Positions 54,072 through 63,411 of a stretch of DNA of 64,000 bases are shown here, piece after piece. The notes beneath the pieces were generated by a model. That model did no database searches. It was not told the origin of the DNA and saw only the letters and a list, made by a program, of their open reading frames with translations. A program made the translations under genes and the position numbers. Source of the DNA: Bradyrhizobium barranii subsp. apii (GTDB lineage Bacteria > Pseudomonadota > Alphaproteobacteria > Rhizobiales > Xanthobacteraceae); NCBI RefSeq assembly GCF_011516635.5, contig NZ_CP096255.1, positions 6,632,501 through 6,696,500 of the forward strand. The letters run 5' to 3'. Positions within the stretch are counted from its first letter, which is position 1; each line of letters opens with the position of its first letter.

Positions 54072-54683
54072 ATGGGTTTGGACATATATCATCTTCACAT
54101 CGACGATGACGTCACTGATTTTCCTGTCATCATCGACGTCGAGCAGGCTCAACTTCAGAAGATCGTTCAATTCAGCCGCAAGAAAACAAATCAGTATATC
54201 GACTTTGAGCGGCTTCTTTCCGATCACGGATTCTCCGCGCGAGACTACTATCAAGCCCTTCATCAACGGGAGCTGTCAGGGATCGGAAAATTCTCCGACA
54301 GCTTTTATTTCTGCCCCACAGGCGAATCGGATCCGATGAACCCGACGCAGACGGGTCTATACTTTACCGACAAGAGAAGCTTTTTCGCGCCGAAGCCGCA
54401 ACTGCCGCCAAATGTCTTGAAGCGATTGAAGACCTTCAAGATCAAGCAGTATCCGATGATCGATAGATTGGAGGATGTCGTCTACACCAAACAGATCGGG
54501 TATCAAAGAAACGCCGTCGCTGACGCCTTTTTCAACGAATTCCTCCCGGACGGGATGTTCGTTGAAAAGTCGTACGCGCAGAGAATATTCGAACTAACGA
54601 TCGCTGAGGCACAGCAGGATTTCCGAACCAGCTTTCTCGACAACTGGGACGACCAACGCAGTCTCGTCGTAGTCTCCTGGTGA
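54072..54683 (+). CDS. Orphan protein, unknown function, lower GC than neighbours
   Basis: The 203-residue protein is hydrophilic, without signal peptide or membrane span, and I recognise no family. It has a Tyr/Phe-rich composition (F-S-D-S-F-Y-F-C-P-T-G, G-L-Y-F-T-D-K-R-S-F-F-A-P-K). Codon use is clearly less GC-biased than the surrounding genes, which suggests transfer. Upstream, an open frame without a visible start ends at 54024 (reading ...A-C-H-N-P-E-L-R-Y-D-P-P-G-V-E-P). It could be the remnant of a partner gene, which would fit an orphan immunity gene. That idea is speculative. Confidence 0.6.
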   Translation: MGLDIYHLHIDDDVTDFPVIIDVEQAQLQKIVQFSRKKTNQYIDFERLLSDHGFSARDYYQALHQRELSGIGKFSDSFYFCPTGESDPMNPTQTGLYFTDKRSFFAPKPQLPPNVLKRLKTFKIKQYPMIDRLEDVVYTKQIGYQRNAVADAFFNEFLPDGMFVEKSYAQRIFELTIAEAQQDFRTSFLDNWDDQRSLVVVSW

Positions 54684-54704
54684 GAGATCACGACTCCACG
54701 GCAA

Positions 54705-54737
54705 GATTCTGGATTGCTTCGCTGCGCTCGCAATGAC
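54705..54737. repeat. Half copy of the CGTCATTGCGAG repeat family
   Basis: Only the right arm remains (GATTCTGGATTGCTTCGC to CTCGCAATGACG). It lies between two convergent genes, just after the low-GC orphan gene, and may mark the edge of an inserted segment. Confidence 0.65.
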
Positions 54738-54758
54738 GGGAGGGAGAGAGCGGAGCCC

Positions 54759-55997
54759 CTACTCCAAGCTCTCCACCTGCCGTAGCGCCGGAAACAGCTT
54801 CATCCACAGCAGCGCGACCGCGACGGTGCAGACGCCGCCGAGCACGGCAGCAGGCATGGCGCCGAGCAGCGCGGCTGCGACGCCGCTCTCGAACTGGCCG
54901 AGCTGGTTGGAGGCGTTGATGAAGAGGAAGTTCACCGCGCCGACCCGGCCGCGCATCTCGTCGGGCGTTGAGAGCTGCACCAGCGAGAAGCGGATCACGA
55001 CGCTGATCGTGTCGGCTGCGCCGAGAATTGCGAGCGCGAGCACTGACAGCCACATCCAGGACGACAGCGCGAACACGACCGTGGCGACGCCGAACACGAT
55101 CACAGCCTGGAACATGCGCAGGCCCACATGCCGAGAGATGGCGTGACGCGCGAGCACCATGGTCATCAGCAGCGCACCGACCGCGGGCGCGGCGCGCAAG
55201 ATCCCGAGCCCCATCGGGCCGGTCTGGAGGATGTCGCGGGCATAGATCGGCAACAGCGCGGTGACGCCGCCGAACAGCACGGCAAACAGATCGAGCGAGA
55301 TGGTACCGAGGATCGCCGGGTTGCTGCGGATGAAACGAACGCCGGCGAAGATGTTGTCGGCGTCCGTCCCCTCCTTGGAGACCGCCTGCGGGCGCGGCCG
55401 GATGAAGCCGGTCAAAATCATCCCGAGAATCCAGAACAGCAGCATCACGGCATAGGCAAGATGCGGCGCGACCGCATAGGCAAAGCCGCCGAGCGCCGGC
55501 CCCGTGATGGTCGCGACCTGCCCCGCGCCGCTCGCGACTGCGGTTGCGCGCTGGAGCGATCCCTGCGGCGCGATCAGCGGCAAGAGAGCCGCGGTGGTCG
55601 GGCTCTCGAAGGCGCCGGCAATGCCGAGCACGAAGGTCGCGATGAAGATCTGCACCTCGCTGACCGCGCCGAGATAGGTGATGATCGCGAGATAGAGCGC
55701 GGTGGCGGCTTCCACGAGCTGGCAGAGCTGGACCACGCGCTTGCGCTCAAAACGGTCGGCGGCGTGGCCGGCGACGAATACCAGCAGCGCGGTGGGGAGG
55801 AATTGCACGAGGCCGACCATGCCGAGATCGAAGGCCGAGCCGGTGAGATCGTAGATCTGCCAGCCGATCGCGACCGCCGCGATCTGGCTGGAGAAGCGCG
55901 ACAGGCTGCGCGAGAGCAGGAAGAACAGGAAAGCGCGGTGGGCGAGAAGTGCGCGGGCGGTGACCGGCGGATTCGAGGATATCGGCTGCTCTGTCAT
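54759..55997 (-). CDS. MFS transporter (EntS-like)
   Basis: The 412-residue protein has about 12 spans, the N-terminal S-R-S-L-S-R-F-S-S-Q-I-A-A-V-A-I-G-W-Q-I-Y-D segment typical of the EntS/MFS_3 group, and the loop A-D-R-F-E-R-K-R-V-V. Members export siderophores or other small molecules; the substrate is open here. ATG 55997 has AGAGG upstream; GTG 56012 is in frame but lacks this. Confidence 0.83.
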   Translation of the reverse strand: MTEQPISSNPPVTARALLAHRAFLFFLLSRSLSRFSSQIAAVAIGWQIYDLTGSAFDLGMVGLVQFLPTALLVFVAGHAADRFERKRVVQLCQLVEAATALYLAIITYLGAVSEVQIFIATFVLGIAGAFESPTTAALLPLIAPQGSLQRATAVASGAGQVATITGPALGGFAYAVAPHLAYAVMLLFWILGMILTGFIRPRPQAVSKEGTDADNIFAGVRFIRSNPAILGTISLDLFAVLFGGVTALLPIYARDILQTGPMGLGILRAAPAVGALLMTMVLARHAISRHVGLRMFQAVIVFGVATVVFALSSWMWLSVLALAILGAADTISVVIRFSLVQLSTPDEMRGRVGAVNFLFINASNQLGQFESGVAAALLGAMPAAVLGGVCTVAVALLWMKLFPALRQVESLE

Positions 55998-56101
55998 CGC
56001 CTCTTGGGTCACGCTTGGACCGTCCGCCCCCTGATTTCGACCTGCCCCGCGTGGCTGACGCAGACCTGCTTGTCAACAGCGGGCGGATCCGGCGGCCTTC
56101 C

Positions 56102-56117
56102 GGCATTGCGTTTGCAA
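56102..56117 (+). promoter_or_regulatory. Weak sigma-54-like promoter match before the nucleoside transporter
   Basis: CGGCATTGCGTTTGCA keeps the required GG-N10-GC spacing (56102-56103 and 56114-56115) and the TTGCA end. It deviates from consensus at three positions of the -24 half. Listed as tentative only. Confidence 0.3.
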
Positions 56118-56156
56118 CGCACGCGCGGCCATAATCATTGAGGGTTTGGGGATATC

Positions 56157-57407
56157 ATGCTTCGGCTGCAATCGGCACTCGGCGTTTTCGCATTGCTATT
56201 GATCGCCTGGGTGCTGAGCGAGAATCGCCGCGCGGCCTCGGCTCGCCAAGCAGCGATCGGGCTTGTCGCAACCTTCGTCACCGCGGTCGTGCTCCTAAAG
56301 GTGCCCGTCGTCGCGCGCGCCTTCGGCGCCATCAACGACGCGGTCGGCGCGATCTCCGCGGCCTCGCGCGCCGGCTCCTCCTTCGTGTTCGGCTATGTCG
56401 GGGGCGGTCCCCTGCCCTTCGATCTGAAGGTGCCGGGCGCCGATTTCATCCTCGCGTTCCAGGCGCTGCCGATCGTGCTGGTCATGAGCGTGCTGACGAC
56501 GCTCTTGTTCTACTGGCGCGTGCTGCCGCCGATCGTGCGCGGCATGGCCTGGCTGCTGGAGCGGACGCTGGGCGTCGGCGGCGCGGTCGGGCTCTCGACC
56601 GCGGCCAACATCTTCCTCGGCATGGTCGAGGCGCCGCTGTTCGTGCGGCCGTACCTGGCGCAGATGACGCGCAGCGAATTGTTCCTGGTGATGACCGGCG
56701 GCATGGCCGGCATCGCCGGCACGGTGCTGGTGCTCTATGCGACGCTGCTGGCGCCGCTCATTCCCGATGCCGCCGCCCATTTCGTCATCGCCTCCGTGCT
56801 GGGTGCGCCGGCCGCGATCCTCGTCAGCCTGATCATGGTGCCGGAGACTTCAGACAAGCGCACCGGCGGCGCGCTGGAGGATCCCGAGATGGACGTCTCC
56901 GGCCCGATGGATGCGATCGTGAAGGGGACGAGCGCGGGGATCGAACTGCTGATCAACATCGTCGCCATGCTGCTGGTGCTGGTGGCGCTGGTCTATCTCG
57001 TCAATGCCGTCCTCGGCCTGCTGCCCAATATCGGCGGCGCCGCGATCTCGCTGCAACGCCTGCTCGGCCTCGTGATGGCGCCGGTGTGCTGGCTGATGGG
57101 ATTGCCCTGGGACCAGGCGGTGACCGCCGGCAGCCTGATGGGCACCAAGACCGTGCTCAACGAGTTGATCGCCTATGTCGACTTCTCAAAACTGCCGCCC
57201 GATACGCTCGATCCGCGCTCGCGCCTGATCATGCTCTACGCAATGTGCGGCTTCGCCAATTTCGCCAGCCTCGGCATCATGATCGGCGGCTTAGGGGTGA
57301 TGGCGCCGGAGCGGCGCGAGGAGATCAACGCGCTCGGGCTGAAATCGATCGTGTCGGGAACGCTGACGACGTGCCTGATGGGGGCGGTCGTGGGGGTGTT
57401 GAGTTAG
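56157..57407 (+). CDS. Concentrative nucleoside transporter (NupC/CNT family)
   Basis: The 416-residue membrane protein matches the CNT family. It has three N-terminal spans, then the transport core with F-Q-A-L-P-I-V, the G-L-S-T-A-A-N-I-F-L-G-M-V-E-A-P motif and a later K-T-V-L-N-E-L-I-A-Y motif. It imports nucleosides with protons or sodium. It starts at an ATG with GGGGATATC before it and is divergent from the MFS gene. Confidence 0.88.
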   Translation: MLRLQSALGVFALLLIAWVLSENRRAASARQAAIGLVATFVTAVVLLKVPVVARAFGAINDAVGAISAASRAGSSFVFGYVGGGPLPFDLKVPGADFILAFQALPIVLVMSVLTTLLFYWRVLPPIVRGMAWLLERTLGVGGAVGLSTAANIFLGMVEAPLFVRPYLAQMTRSELFLVMTGGMAGIAGTVLVLYATLLAPLIPDAAAHFVIASVLGAPAAILVSLIMVPETSDKRTGGALEDPEMDVSGPMDAIVKGTSAGIELLINIVAMLLVLVALVYLVNAVLGLLPNIGGAAISLQRLLGLVMAPVCWLMGLPWDQAVTAGSLMGTKTVLNELIAYVDFSKLPPDTLDPRSRLIMLYAMCGFANFASLGIMIGGLGVMAPERREEINALGLKSIVSGTLTTCLMGAVVGVLS

Positions 57408-57420
57408 GCTCTCTCCACCC

Positions 57421-57523
57421 GTCATTCCGGGGCGCCGCGAAGCGGCGAGCCCGGAATCCATCGGGCGTCAGCACATGCCAAGAAATGGATTCCGGGCTCG
57501 CGCTGCGCGCGCCCCGGAATGAC
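57421..57523. repeat. Palindromic repeat, GTCATTCCGGGGCG family (copy 1)
   Basis: The 103-base element starts GTCATTCCGGGGCG and ends CGCCCCGGAATGAC, with inner GGAATCCAT/ATGGATTCC arms. It sits between convergent genes and touches the cupin stop codon at 57525. A shorter copy is at 60967. Confidence 0.8.
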
Positions 57524-57524
57524 A

Positions 57525-58064
57525 TCAGGCCTTCAACTCCACCGTCCTGAACTCCGCCGGCAGGATCACCTCCAGCAGTTCCACGTCATCCGAATAATCC
57601 AGGATCATGTGCTTGATCTTCGGCGGCTGGGTCCAGGCGCTGCCTTCCTTCATCAAGGTCTCACCCTGACCGTCCATGTAGGTCTTCACCCAGCCCTTGA
57701 GCACGTAGACCATCTGGAATTCGACGTCGTGGAAGTGCAGCTTCGACACCTCGTTCGGATCGCAGGGGCCTTGCAGGCGGATCACGTGGGCTTGCGCGAG
57801 GCCGTGGCTGGCTTCGGCGATGCCGAGGTCGCGATACTTAGCGTAGACGCGCAGGCCGTCGGCCTTGAAGTCTTCCTCGCGGTGATGGCTGATGGCGATG
57901 CGCTGCTTGGGACGCGCGGGCTTTTTCGGAGCGGCCTTGGCCGGTGTCGTGCGCGCCTTTGCCTTCACCGCCTTGCGCGCCGAGGATCGTGCCACGGCCT
58001 TGGCTCCGCTCCGCTTCTTCACCGCGGCCTGGGCTGCGCTGCGCGATTTTGTTTTCTTGGCCAT
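57525..58064 (-). CDS. Cupin-domain protein with Lys/Ala-rich histone-H1-like N-terminal tail
   Basis: The 179-residue product has two parts. Residues 1-54 are almost only Lys, Ala, Arg, Pro and Ser, with A-K-K and P-K-K/P-A-R-P-K repeats like the C-terminal domain of histone H1. Residues about 60-175 form a cupin barrel with L-H-F-H-D-V-E-F-Q-M-V-Y-V-L-K-G (metal-ligand His pair and Glu) and later K-I-K-H-M. The tail predicts nucleic-acid or polyanion binding. ATG 58064 begins the tail; an internal start after it would give a plain cupin, but none is obvious. Confidence 0.75.
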   Translation of the reverse strand: MAKKTKSRSAAQAAVKKRSGAKAVARSSARKAVKAKARTTPAKAAPKKPARPKQRIAISHHREEDFKADGLRVYAKYRDLGIAEASHGLAQAHVIRLQGPCDPNEVSKLHFHDVEFQMVYVLKGWVKTYMDGQGETLMKEGSAWTQPPKIKHMILDYSDDVELLEVILPAEFRTVELKA

Positions 58065-58111
58065 GGGCCGCCTCCCTGTTGTTATGGGCGGAGGCTAGCA
58101 CAGAACGAGAT

Positions 58112-58213
58112 ATCGTAGGGTCGGCAAAGCGAAAGCGTGCCCACCATTGCCAGATGCAATCGTGGAGAGATGGTGGGCACGGCGCGCGAGCGCGCCTTTG
58201 CCCACCCTACGAT
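58112..58213. repeat. Palindromic repeat, GTAGGGTGGGCAAAG family (copy 2)
   Basis: The 102-base copy runs from ATCGTAGGGTCGGCAAAGC to GCCTTTGCCCACCCTACGAT. It has the same inner arms as the copy at 40631. It separates the Usg-like gene from the cupin gene. Confidence 0.8.
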
Positions 58214-58226
58214 GCCAGCGCGCTGC

Positions 58227-58514
58227 TCAATGCAGCCGGAACACGCCATCCACGGCGCGCAGCTCGGCCGGCTTGATCAGCTTGGAATGCGCGACGGTGA
58301 CCGAATGGAGCGGACCGTCGAGCTTCTCCTGCCAGAACGCTAGGAAATCCTTCAGCGCCGGAAATTTCGGAAACATGTCGTAGTTCTGCCAGACGTAGGT
58401 CTGGAGAAGCGAGGGATGATCGGGCATCCGATAGAGAATTTGCGCCGTCGTCAGCCCGTAACCCAAAAGCTGTTTCCGGAAATCTTCGGAAACGCCCCCA
58501 CTCCGCAAGCCCAT
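58227..58514 (-). CDS. Usg-like family protein
   Basis: The 95-residue protein matches the alphaproteobacterial Usg family, first seen beside the trp genes in Caulobacter. Hallmarks are L-L-G-Y-G-L-T-T-A-Q-I-L-Y-R-M-P-D-H-P and L-Q-T-Y-V-W-Q. A P-L-H-S-V-T-V-A-H stretch follows. Function is unknown. ATG 58514 has a near-perfect AAGGAGGT site, so the longer frame upstream is rejected. It is divergent from groESL. Confidence 0.82.
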   Translation of the reverse strand: MGLRSGGVSEDFRKQLLGYGLTTAQILYRMPDHPSLLQTYVWQNYDMFPKFPALKDFLAFWQEKLDGPLHSVTVAHSKLIKPAELRAVDGVFRLH

Positions 58515-58779
58515 GCCAACCTCCTTTGCAGGAGCGCATTCAAGGGGCGGCTTGGTCGGTGTGCGCCTTACGAGCCACCCGGTACTGATGCGCTCACATG
58601 AGAGAAATGTGACGCAAACTGACAATCCATCTCAAGCCTAAAAGTTTAACAAGCTGTTGAAATTCAATGCTTTAGCAGCAGAGACGGCTCCGTGCTAATA
58701 CGGTCACCGGGCGGGTTAACGATGGTAAAGAGATTCTGGCACCCGGGCCTTCAGAGTGCCGATTTTTCTGCTAGAAGCC

Positions 58780-58808
58780 CTTGCCCCCGCAAAATTCCTG
58801 TCCTATTT
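58780..58808 (+). promoter_or_regulatory. RpoH (sigma-32)-type promoter of groESL
   Basis: CTTG at 58780-58783 and CCTATTT at 58802-58808, separated by 18 bases, fit the alphaproteobacterial sigma-32 pattern CTTG-N17/18-CYTATNT. A vegetative reading (TTGCCC, 17 bases, TATTTC) overlaps it. Transcripts would start within or just before the CIRCE element. Confidence 0.65.
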
Positions 58809-58822
58809 CAGCCTCGCCTGTG

Positions 58823-58849
58823 CTAGCACTCGCTGGCACAGACTGCTAA
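58823..58849. promoter_or_regulatory. CIRCE operator (HrcA binding site)
   Basis: CTAGCACTC-N9-GACTGCTAA matches the CIRCE consensus TTAGCACTC-N9-GAGTGCTAA at all but two arm positions. It lies 44 bases before the groES ATG and directly after the promoter. HrcA would bind here and repress until heat shock titrates GroEL. Confidence 0.85.
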
Positions 58850-58892
58850 CGCCAAAAAATTCCCATACCGTGCAACTACTTAGGAGGACTGC

Positions 58893-59207
58893 ATGAAATT
58901 CCGTCCGCTTCACGACCGCGTCGTGGTCAAGCGTATCGACGCAGAAGAGAAGACCGCCGGCGGCATCATCATTCCCGACACTGCCAAGGAAAAGCCCTCG
59001 CAGGGCGAAGTCGTCGCCGTCGGCCCCGGTGGCCGCGACGAAGCTGGCAAGCTGATCCCGATCGACCTGAAGGTCGGCGACCGCGTGCTGTTCGGCAAGT
59101 GGTCCGGCACTGAAGTCAAGATCGACAACGTCGACCTGCTGATCATGAAGGAAAGCGACATCATGGGCGTCCTCGACGTCCCCGCTTCCAAGAAGAAGGC
59201 GGCCTAA
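58893..59207 (+). CDS. groES: Co-chaperonin GroES
   Basis: The 104-residue protein begins M-K-F-R-P-L-H-D-R-V-V-V-K-R and contains the mobile loop E-K-T-A-G-G-I-I-I-P-D-T-A that contacts GroEL. It forms the heptameric lid of the chaperonin. An ideal AGGAGG ribosome site precedes it, and groEL follows after 44 bases in the same operon under CIRCE control. Confidence 0.98.
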   Translation: MKFRPLHDRVVVKRIDAEEKTAGGIIIPDTAKEKPSQGEVVAVGPGGRDEAGKLIPIDLKVGDRVLFGKWSGTEVKIDNVDLLIMKESDIMGVLDVPASKKKAA

Positions 59208-59251
59208 GAGCCCCCTCTCCCCACCAGCTAAACACCTAAGGAAAAATCCAG

Positions 59252-60892
<1,641 letters not shown>

Positions 60893-60916
60893 GGTCCAAC
60901 CACCTCAAGAACTACG

Positions 60917-60945
60917 AAACCCCGGCAGCGATGCCGGGGTTTTTG
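60917..60945 (+). terminator. groESL intrinsic terminator
   Basis: An 11-base perfect stem (AAACCCCGGCA with TGCCGGGGTTT) around the loop GCGA is followed by a T-rich run to 60949. It starts 25 bases after the groEL stop. Confidence 0.9.
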
Positions 60946-60966
60946 TTTTAGGCAAACTCTCTCCCC

Positions 60967-61009
60967 CCGTCATTCCGGGGCGCGCGGAGCGCGAGCCCGG
61001 AATGACGGG
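60967..61009. repeat. Palindromic repeat, GTCATTCCGGGGCG family (short copy 2)
   Basis: The 43-base copy has the arms CGTCATTCCGGG and CCCGGAATGACG and an inner GCGCG hairpin. It lies between the groEL terminator and the convergent lepB stop. Confidence 0.75.
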
Positions 61010-61014
61010 GCCCC

Positions 61015-61761
61015 TCACCAGACCTTCCCCAGCCGCTCCATGTGCGGCTCGCCGTCTTCATCGAGCGACCAGAAGATCCGGGTCACCCGCCCGACGAGGT
61101 TGTCCATCGGAATGAAACCCATCGTTGCCATCACGCGGCTGTCGCTCGAGTTGTCGCGGTTGTCGCCCAGCACGAAGAAATGGCCGGGCGGCACGGTGTA
61201 GACATTGGTGTTGTCGTAGTAGCCGTTCTCGACGCAGTCGTAGGTGATGTAGGAATTGCCATTGGGCAGCGTCTCGCGCCAGCGCTTGACCTTGACGCTA
61301 CCATCCAGACCGCAGGCGGTGCCGGCGAGCCCGTTTGCGAGCGCGACGCGCGTCACCGGTCTGTCATTGAGGAAAAGCTGTCCCTGCCGCATCTGGATGC
61401 GGTCGCCGGGCAGCCCGACCACGCGCTTGACGTAGTCGACCGAGGTGTCCTTTGGCGCGCGAAACACGACGACGTCACCGTGCTCGGGCTCGGCGGCAAA
61501 GACACGGCCCGAGATCCAGGACGGCGCGAAAGGGAAGGAATAGCGACCATAGCCATAAGCATATTTGGCGGCAAAGACGTAGTCGCCGACCATCAGCGTC
61601 GGTGCCATCGAACCCGACGGGATGTTGAACGGCTGATACAGGAAGAAGCGAAACAGGAACGGCGGCGACCACAGCACCGGGATCAACAGGATCAGGACGA
61701 CGATCGCTTTCCATTCCCGCGGCCGGGCCGTAGGGCGGATCGTTTGCTGAAGAGTGGTCAT
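61015..61761 (-). CDS. lepB: Signal peptidase I
   Basis: The 248-residue membrane protease has one N-terminal span (about 19-41) and a periplasmic catalytic domain. The nucleophile is Ser51 in F-N-I-P-S-G-S-M-A-P-T and the general base Lys112 in V-D-Y-V-K-R-V-V-G-L-P-G-D. Boxes D and E (G-D-N-R-D-N-S-S-D-S-R) are clear. It removes Sec and Tat signal peptides. A paralogue is likely elsewhere, since rhizobial lepB usually sits near rnc-era. Confidence 0.9.
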   Translation of the reverse strand: MTTLQQTIRPTARPREWKAIVVLILLIPVLWSPPFLFRFFLYQPFNIPSGSMAPTLMVGDYVFAAKYAYGYGRYSFPFAPSWISGRVFAAEPEHGDVVVFRAPKDTSVDYVKRVVGLPGDRIQMRQGQLFLNDRPVTRVALANGLAGTACGLDGSVKVKRWRETLPNGNSYITYDCVENGYYDNTNVYTVPPGHFFVLGDNRDNSSDSRVMATMGFIPMDNLVGRVTRIFWSLDEDGEPHMERLGKVW

Positions 61762-61894
61762 TCGCTTGCCATGATCGAGATTGTGGTCGTCACCGTGAGA
61801 TTACGCAACCTTCGCGCGCGTGCAATACCCACTCATGGTTTTGGTCGCACGGGCGCGCGCACGCGTTCATCGCAAGCGTCGACAATGGAGATGT

Positions 61895-61920
61895 GAAGGG
61901 CCGCCCGTGGGCGGCCCTTC
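61895..61920 (-). terminator. Intrinsic terminator of the slipin gene
   Basis: A perfect 12-base stem (GAAGGGCCGCCC and GGGCGGCCCTTC) with a two-base loop lies five bases after the slipin stop. The flanking sequence is only mildly T-rich, so termination may be partial. The hairpin could act in both directions. Confidence 0.6.
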
Positions 61921-61924
61921 TGCT

Positions 61925-63076
61925 TCATGCGCTCTCGGGCGCCTTCAGGCGCACGAGCCGGGTCAGGAGGGCATCGAGGCCCTCGCCGTTGCCGGCATGG
62001 AGGTCGATGCGGCCGACCTTCTCGACCAGCCGCTCCAGCGACTCCAGCTCCTTGAGCCGCAGCAGCAGGGGGTTCTCCTCCATCAGGCGGGCGGTGTTCA
62101 GGAGCGAACGCGTCGCCGCGGTCTCCTCCTGCCGGCGGATCAGGTTCGCCTTCGCGACCCGCTCCGCCTCCACCACCGTGTTCACCAGCTCCCGGATCTC
62201 GCCGGGCAGGATCACATCCTTGACGCCGAGCTCGGTCACCTCCACGCCGGACTCCGCGACGCGTGCACGCACATAGTCGCGCAGCTCCGCATCCAGCGCC
62301 GCCTTCGCAGACAGCACCTCGTCGAGCGTCCGGCCCGCCACCGCCTCGCGGATCGCGAACTGCACCAGCCGGTACAGCCACGCATCCACGTCGGGCACGG
62401 TCGCAACCGTGCGCTCGGGATAGACGATCCTGCGGAACGCCGTCAGCGTCACCCGCAGCGCGATGCGATCCTTGGTCAGCATCTCCTGCGCGGTGATCTC
62501 GACCGCCTGGGGCCGCAGGTCGAGGCGCTTCACCTCGATCTTGCGGCCGACGGTCCAGAAGGCGTGCCGGCCGGGCGCAAGCCGCTCCACGAGCCGGCCC
62601 TCGACATAGAGCAGGCCCGCCTCGTGGTTCTCGACCACCGCTTCCATCACGACGGACGAGCGGTTGCGCTCGATCATGGTCAGGTGCCGCGCGCCAACCC
62701 GAGGATCGGCGGAAACATCGATGCGCTCGACATCGATGCGGGTCGCGATCTTCCAGTAGACGCGCGCCTGCCAGGGCGTCATCAGATGCACGGGCCGCCC
62801 GTCGAGGCTGACGATGGCAATCTCGTCCGCCTTGGTCTCGATCGCCTCGAACAGCTCCGCGGCCAGATCAGGCCGCGCAGCCTTCAGCACCGCGTAGCGA
62901 TCCGCAGAGAATTCGCTGCGCACCACGTCGAGCACCTCGACCTTCAGCTCGTGCAGGGGATCGAACAGGCGATGCTTGCCGGGCGCGAGCATACGCACGA
63001 GCTGTCCGTTGCGCGTGAGCAACGCACGCTCGCCATCCTTCACCGTCACGTTCAACATCAGCAAGTGCCAAGTCAT
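61925..63076 (-). CDS. Slipin-family SPFH-domain protein
   Basis: The 383-residue protein contains an SPFH/band-7 domain in its second half (R-P-Q-A-V-E-I-T-A-Q-E-M-L-T-K-D-R-I-A-L-R-V, then A-I-R-E-A-V-A-G-R-T-L-D-E-V-L). A helical C-terminal part follows (V-V-E-A-E-R-V-A-K-A-N-L-I-R-R-Q-E-E). There is no N-terminal membrane anchor, unlike classical stomatin-like proteins; the first half repeats a V-L-A-P-G-K/R-H-type motif. This type occurs beside RNA-repair genes (rtcB) in other bacteria. GGAGG lies seven bases before the ATG. Two tRNA-like sequences precede it on the same strand. Confidence 0.8.
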   Translation of the reverse strand: MTWHLLMLNVTVKDGERALLTRNGQLVRMLAPGKHRLFDPLHELKVEVLDVVRSEFSADRYAVLKAARPDLAAELFEAIETKADEIAIVSLDGRPVHLMTPWQARVYWKIATRIDVERIDVSADPRVGARHLTMIERNRSSVVMEAVVENHEAGLLYVEGRLVERLAPGRHAFWTVGRKIEVKRLDLRPQAVEITAQEMLTKDRIALRVTLTAFRRIVYPERTVATVPDVDAWLYRLVQFAIREAVAGRTLDEVLSAKAALDAELRDYVRARVAESGVEVTELGVKDVILPGEIRELVNTVVEAERVAKANLIRRQEETAATRSLLNTARLMEENPLLLRLKELESLERLVEKVGRIDLHAGNGEGLDALLTRLVRLKAPESA

Positions 63077-63411
63077 GGCACGCCTCCATCATGTTGCCTC
63101 CGGCCGAACGCGGCCGGATAGCGGGTTTCGTTTGCAAAGGACGTGAGGACGCGGACGACGCTTCCCGGGAAAGCGGCGGGCCGGGGCTTGAGCTTGCATG
63201 ACGACGGGCGCACGCGCGCGATCGCTCGACGCGTGTCGAGCGGTCATGCGGAGCCACCCGGCATCAGCGCAAGCGGTATCGACCCGCGGCGCAAAGCCGG
63301 TCTCACAGTGTCTAGGTTCGGACGGAAAGCCTTTCGGCAAAACGGCCGGACTGCGACTGAAGCGCGCGTCCGGTCCTCGTCAGAGGTATCAGCTTTTCAG
63401 GCTGAAACGGA
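63077..63411. other. Leader region between the tRNA-like RNAs and the slipin gene
   Basis: This 335-base stretch has no supported gene. On the slipin strand it contains an anticodon-arm-like hairpin (63389-63405), a CCTC-TGAC-GAGG hairpin just after it, and a GCC-GAAA-GGC mini-hairpin near 63336. It could be the untranslated leader if the slipin is transcribed together with the tRNA-like sequences. Confidence 0.4.
63389..63405 (-). ncRNA. Isolated anticodon-arm-like hairpin (GAA)
   Basis: On the minus strand TCAGC-CTGAAAA-GCTGA forms a five-base stem with a seven-base loop, identical in layout to a tRNA-Phe anticodon arm (loop C-U-GAA-A-A). It starts seven bases after the Asn-type tRNA-like sequence. 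No D- or T-arm accompanies it. It may be chance or part of a tRNA-mimic array. Confidence 0.3.

Larger units (their letters stand above)
58515..58892. other. groESL upstream region
   Basis: This 378-base gap between usg and groES holds a heat-shock-type promoter (58780-58808) and a CIRCE operator (58823-58849). Its first 200 bases are AT-richer than the surroundings and show no gene that I can support. Confidence 0.6.
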
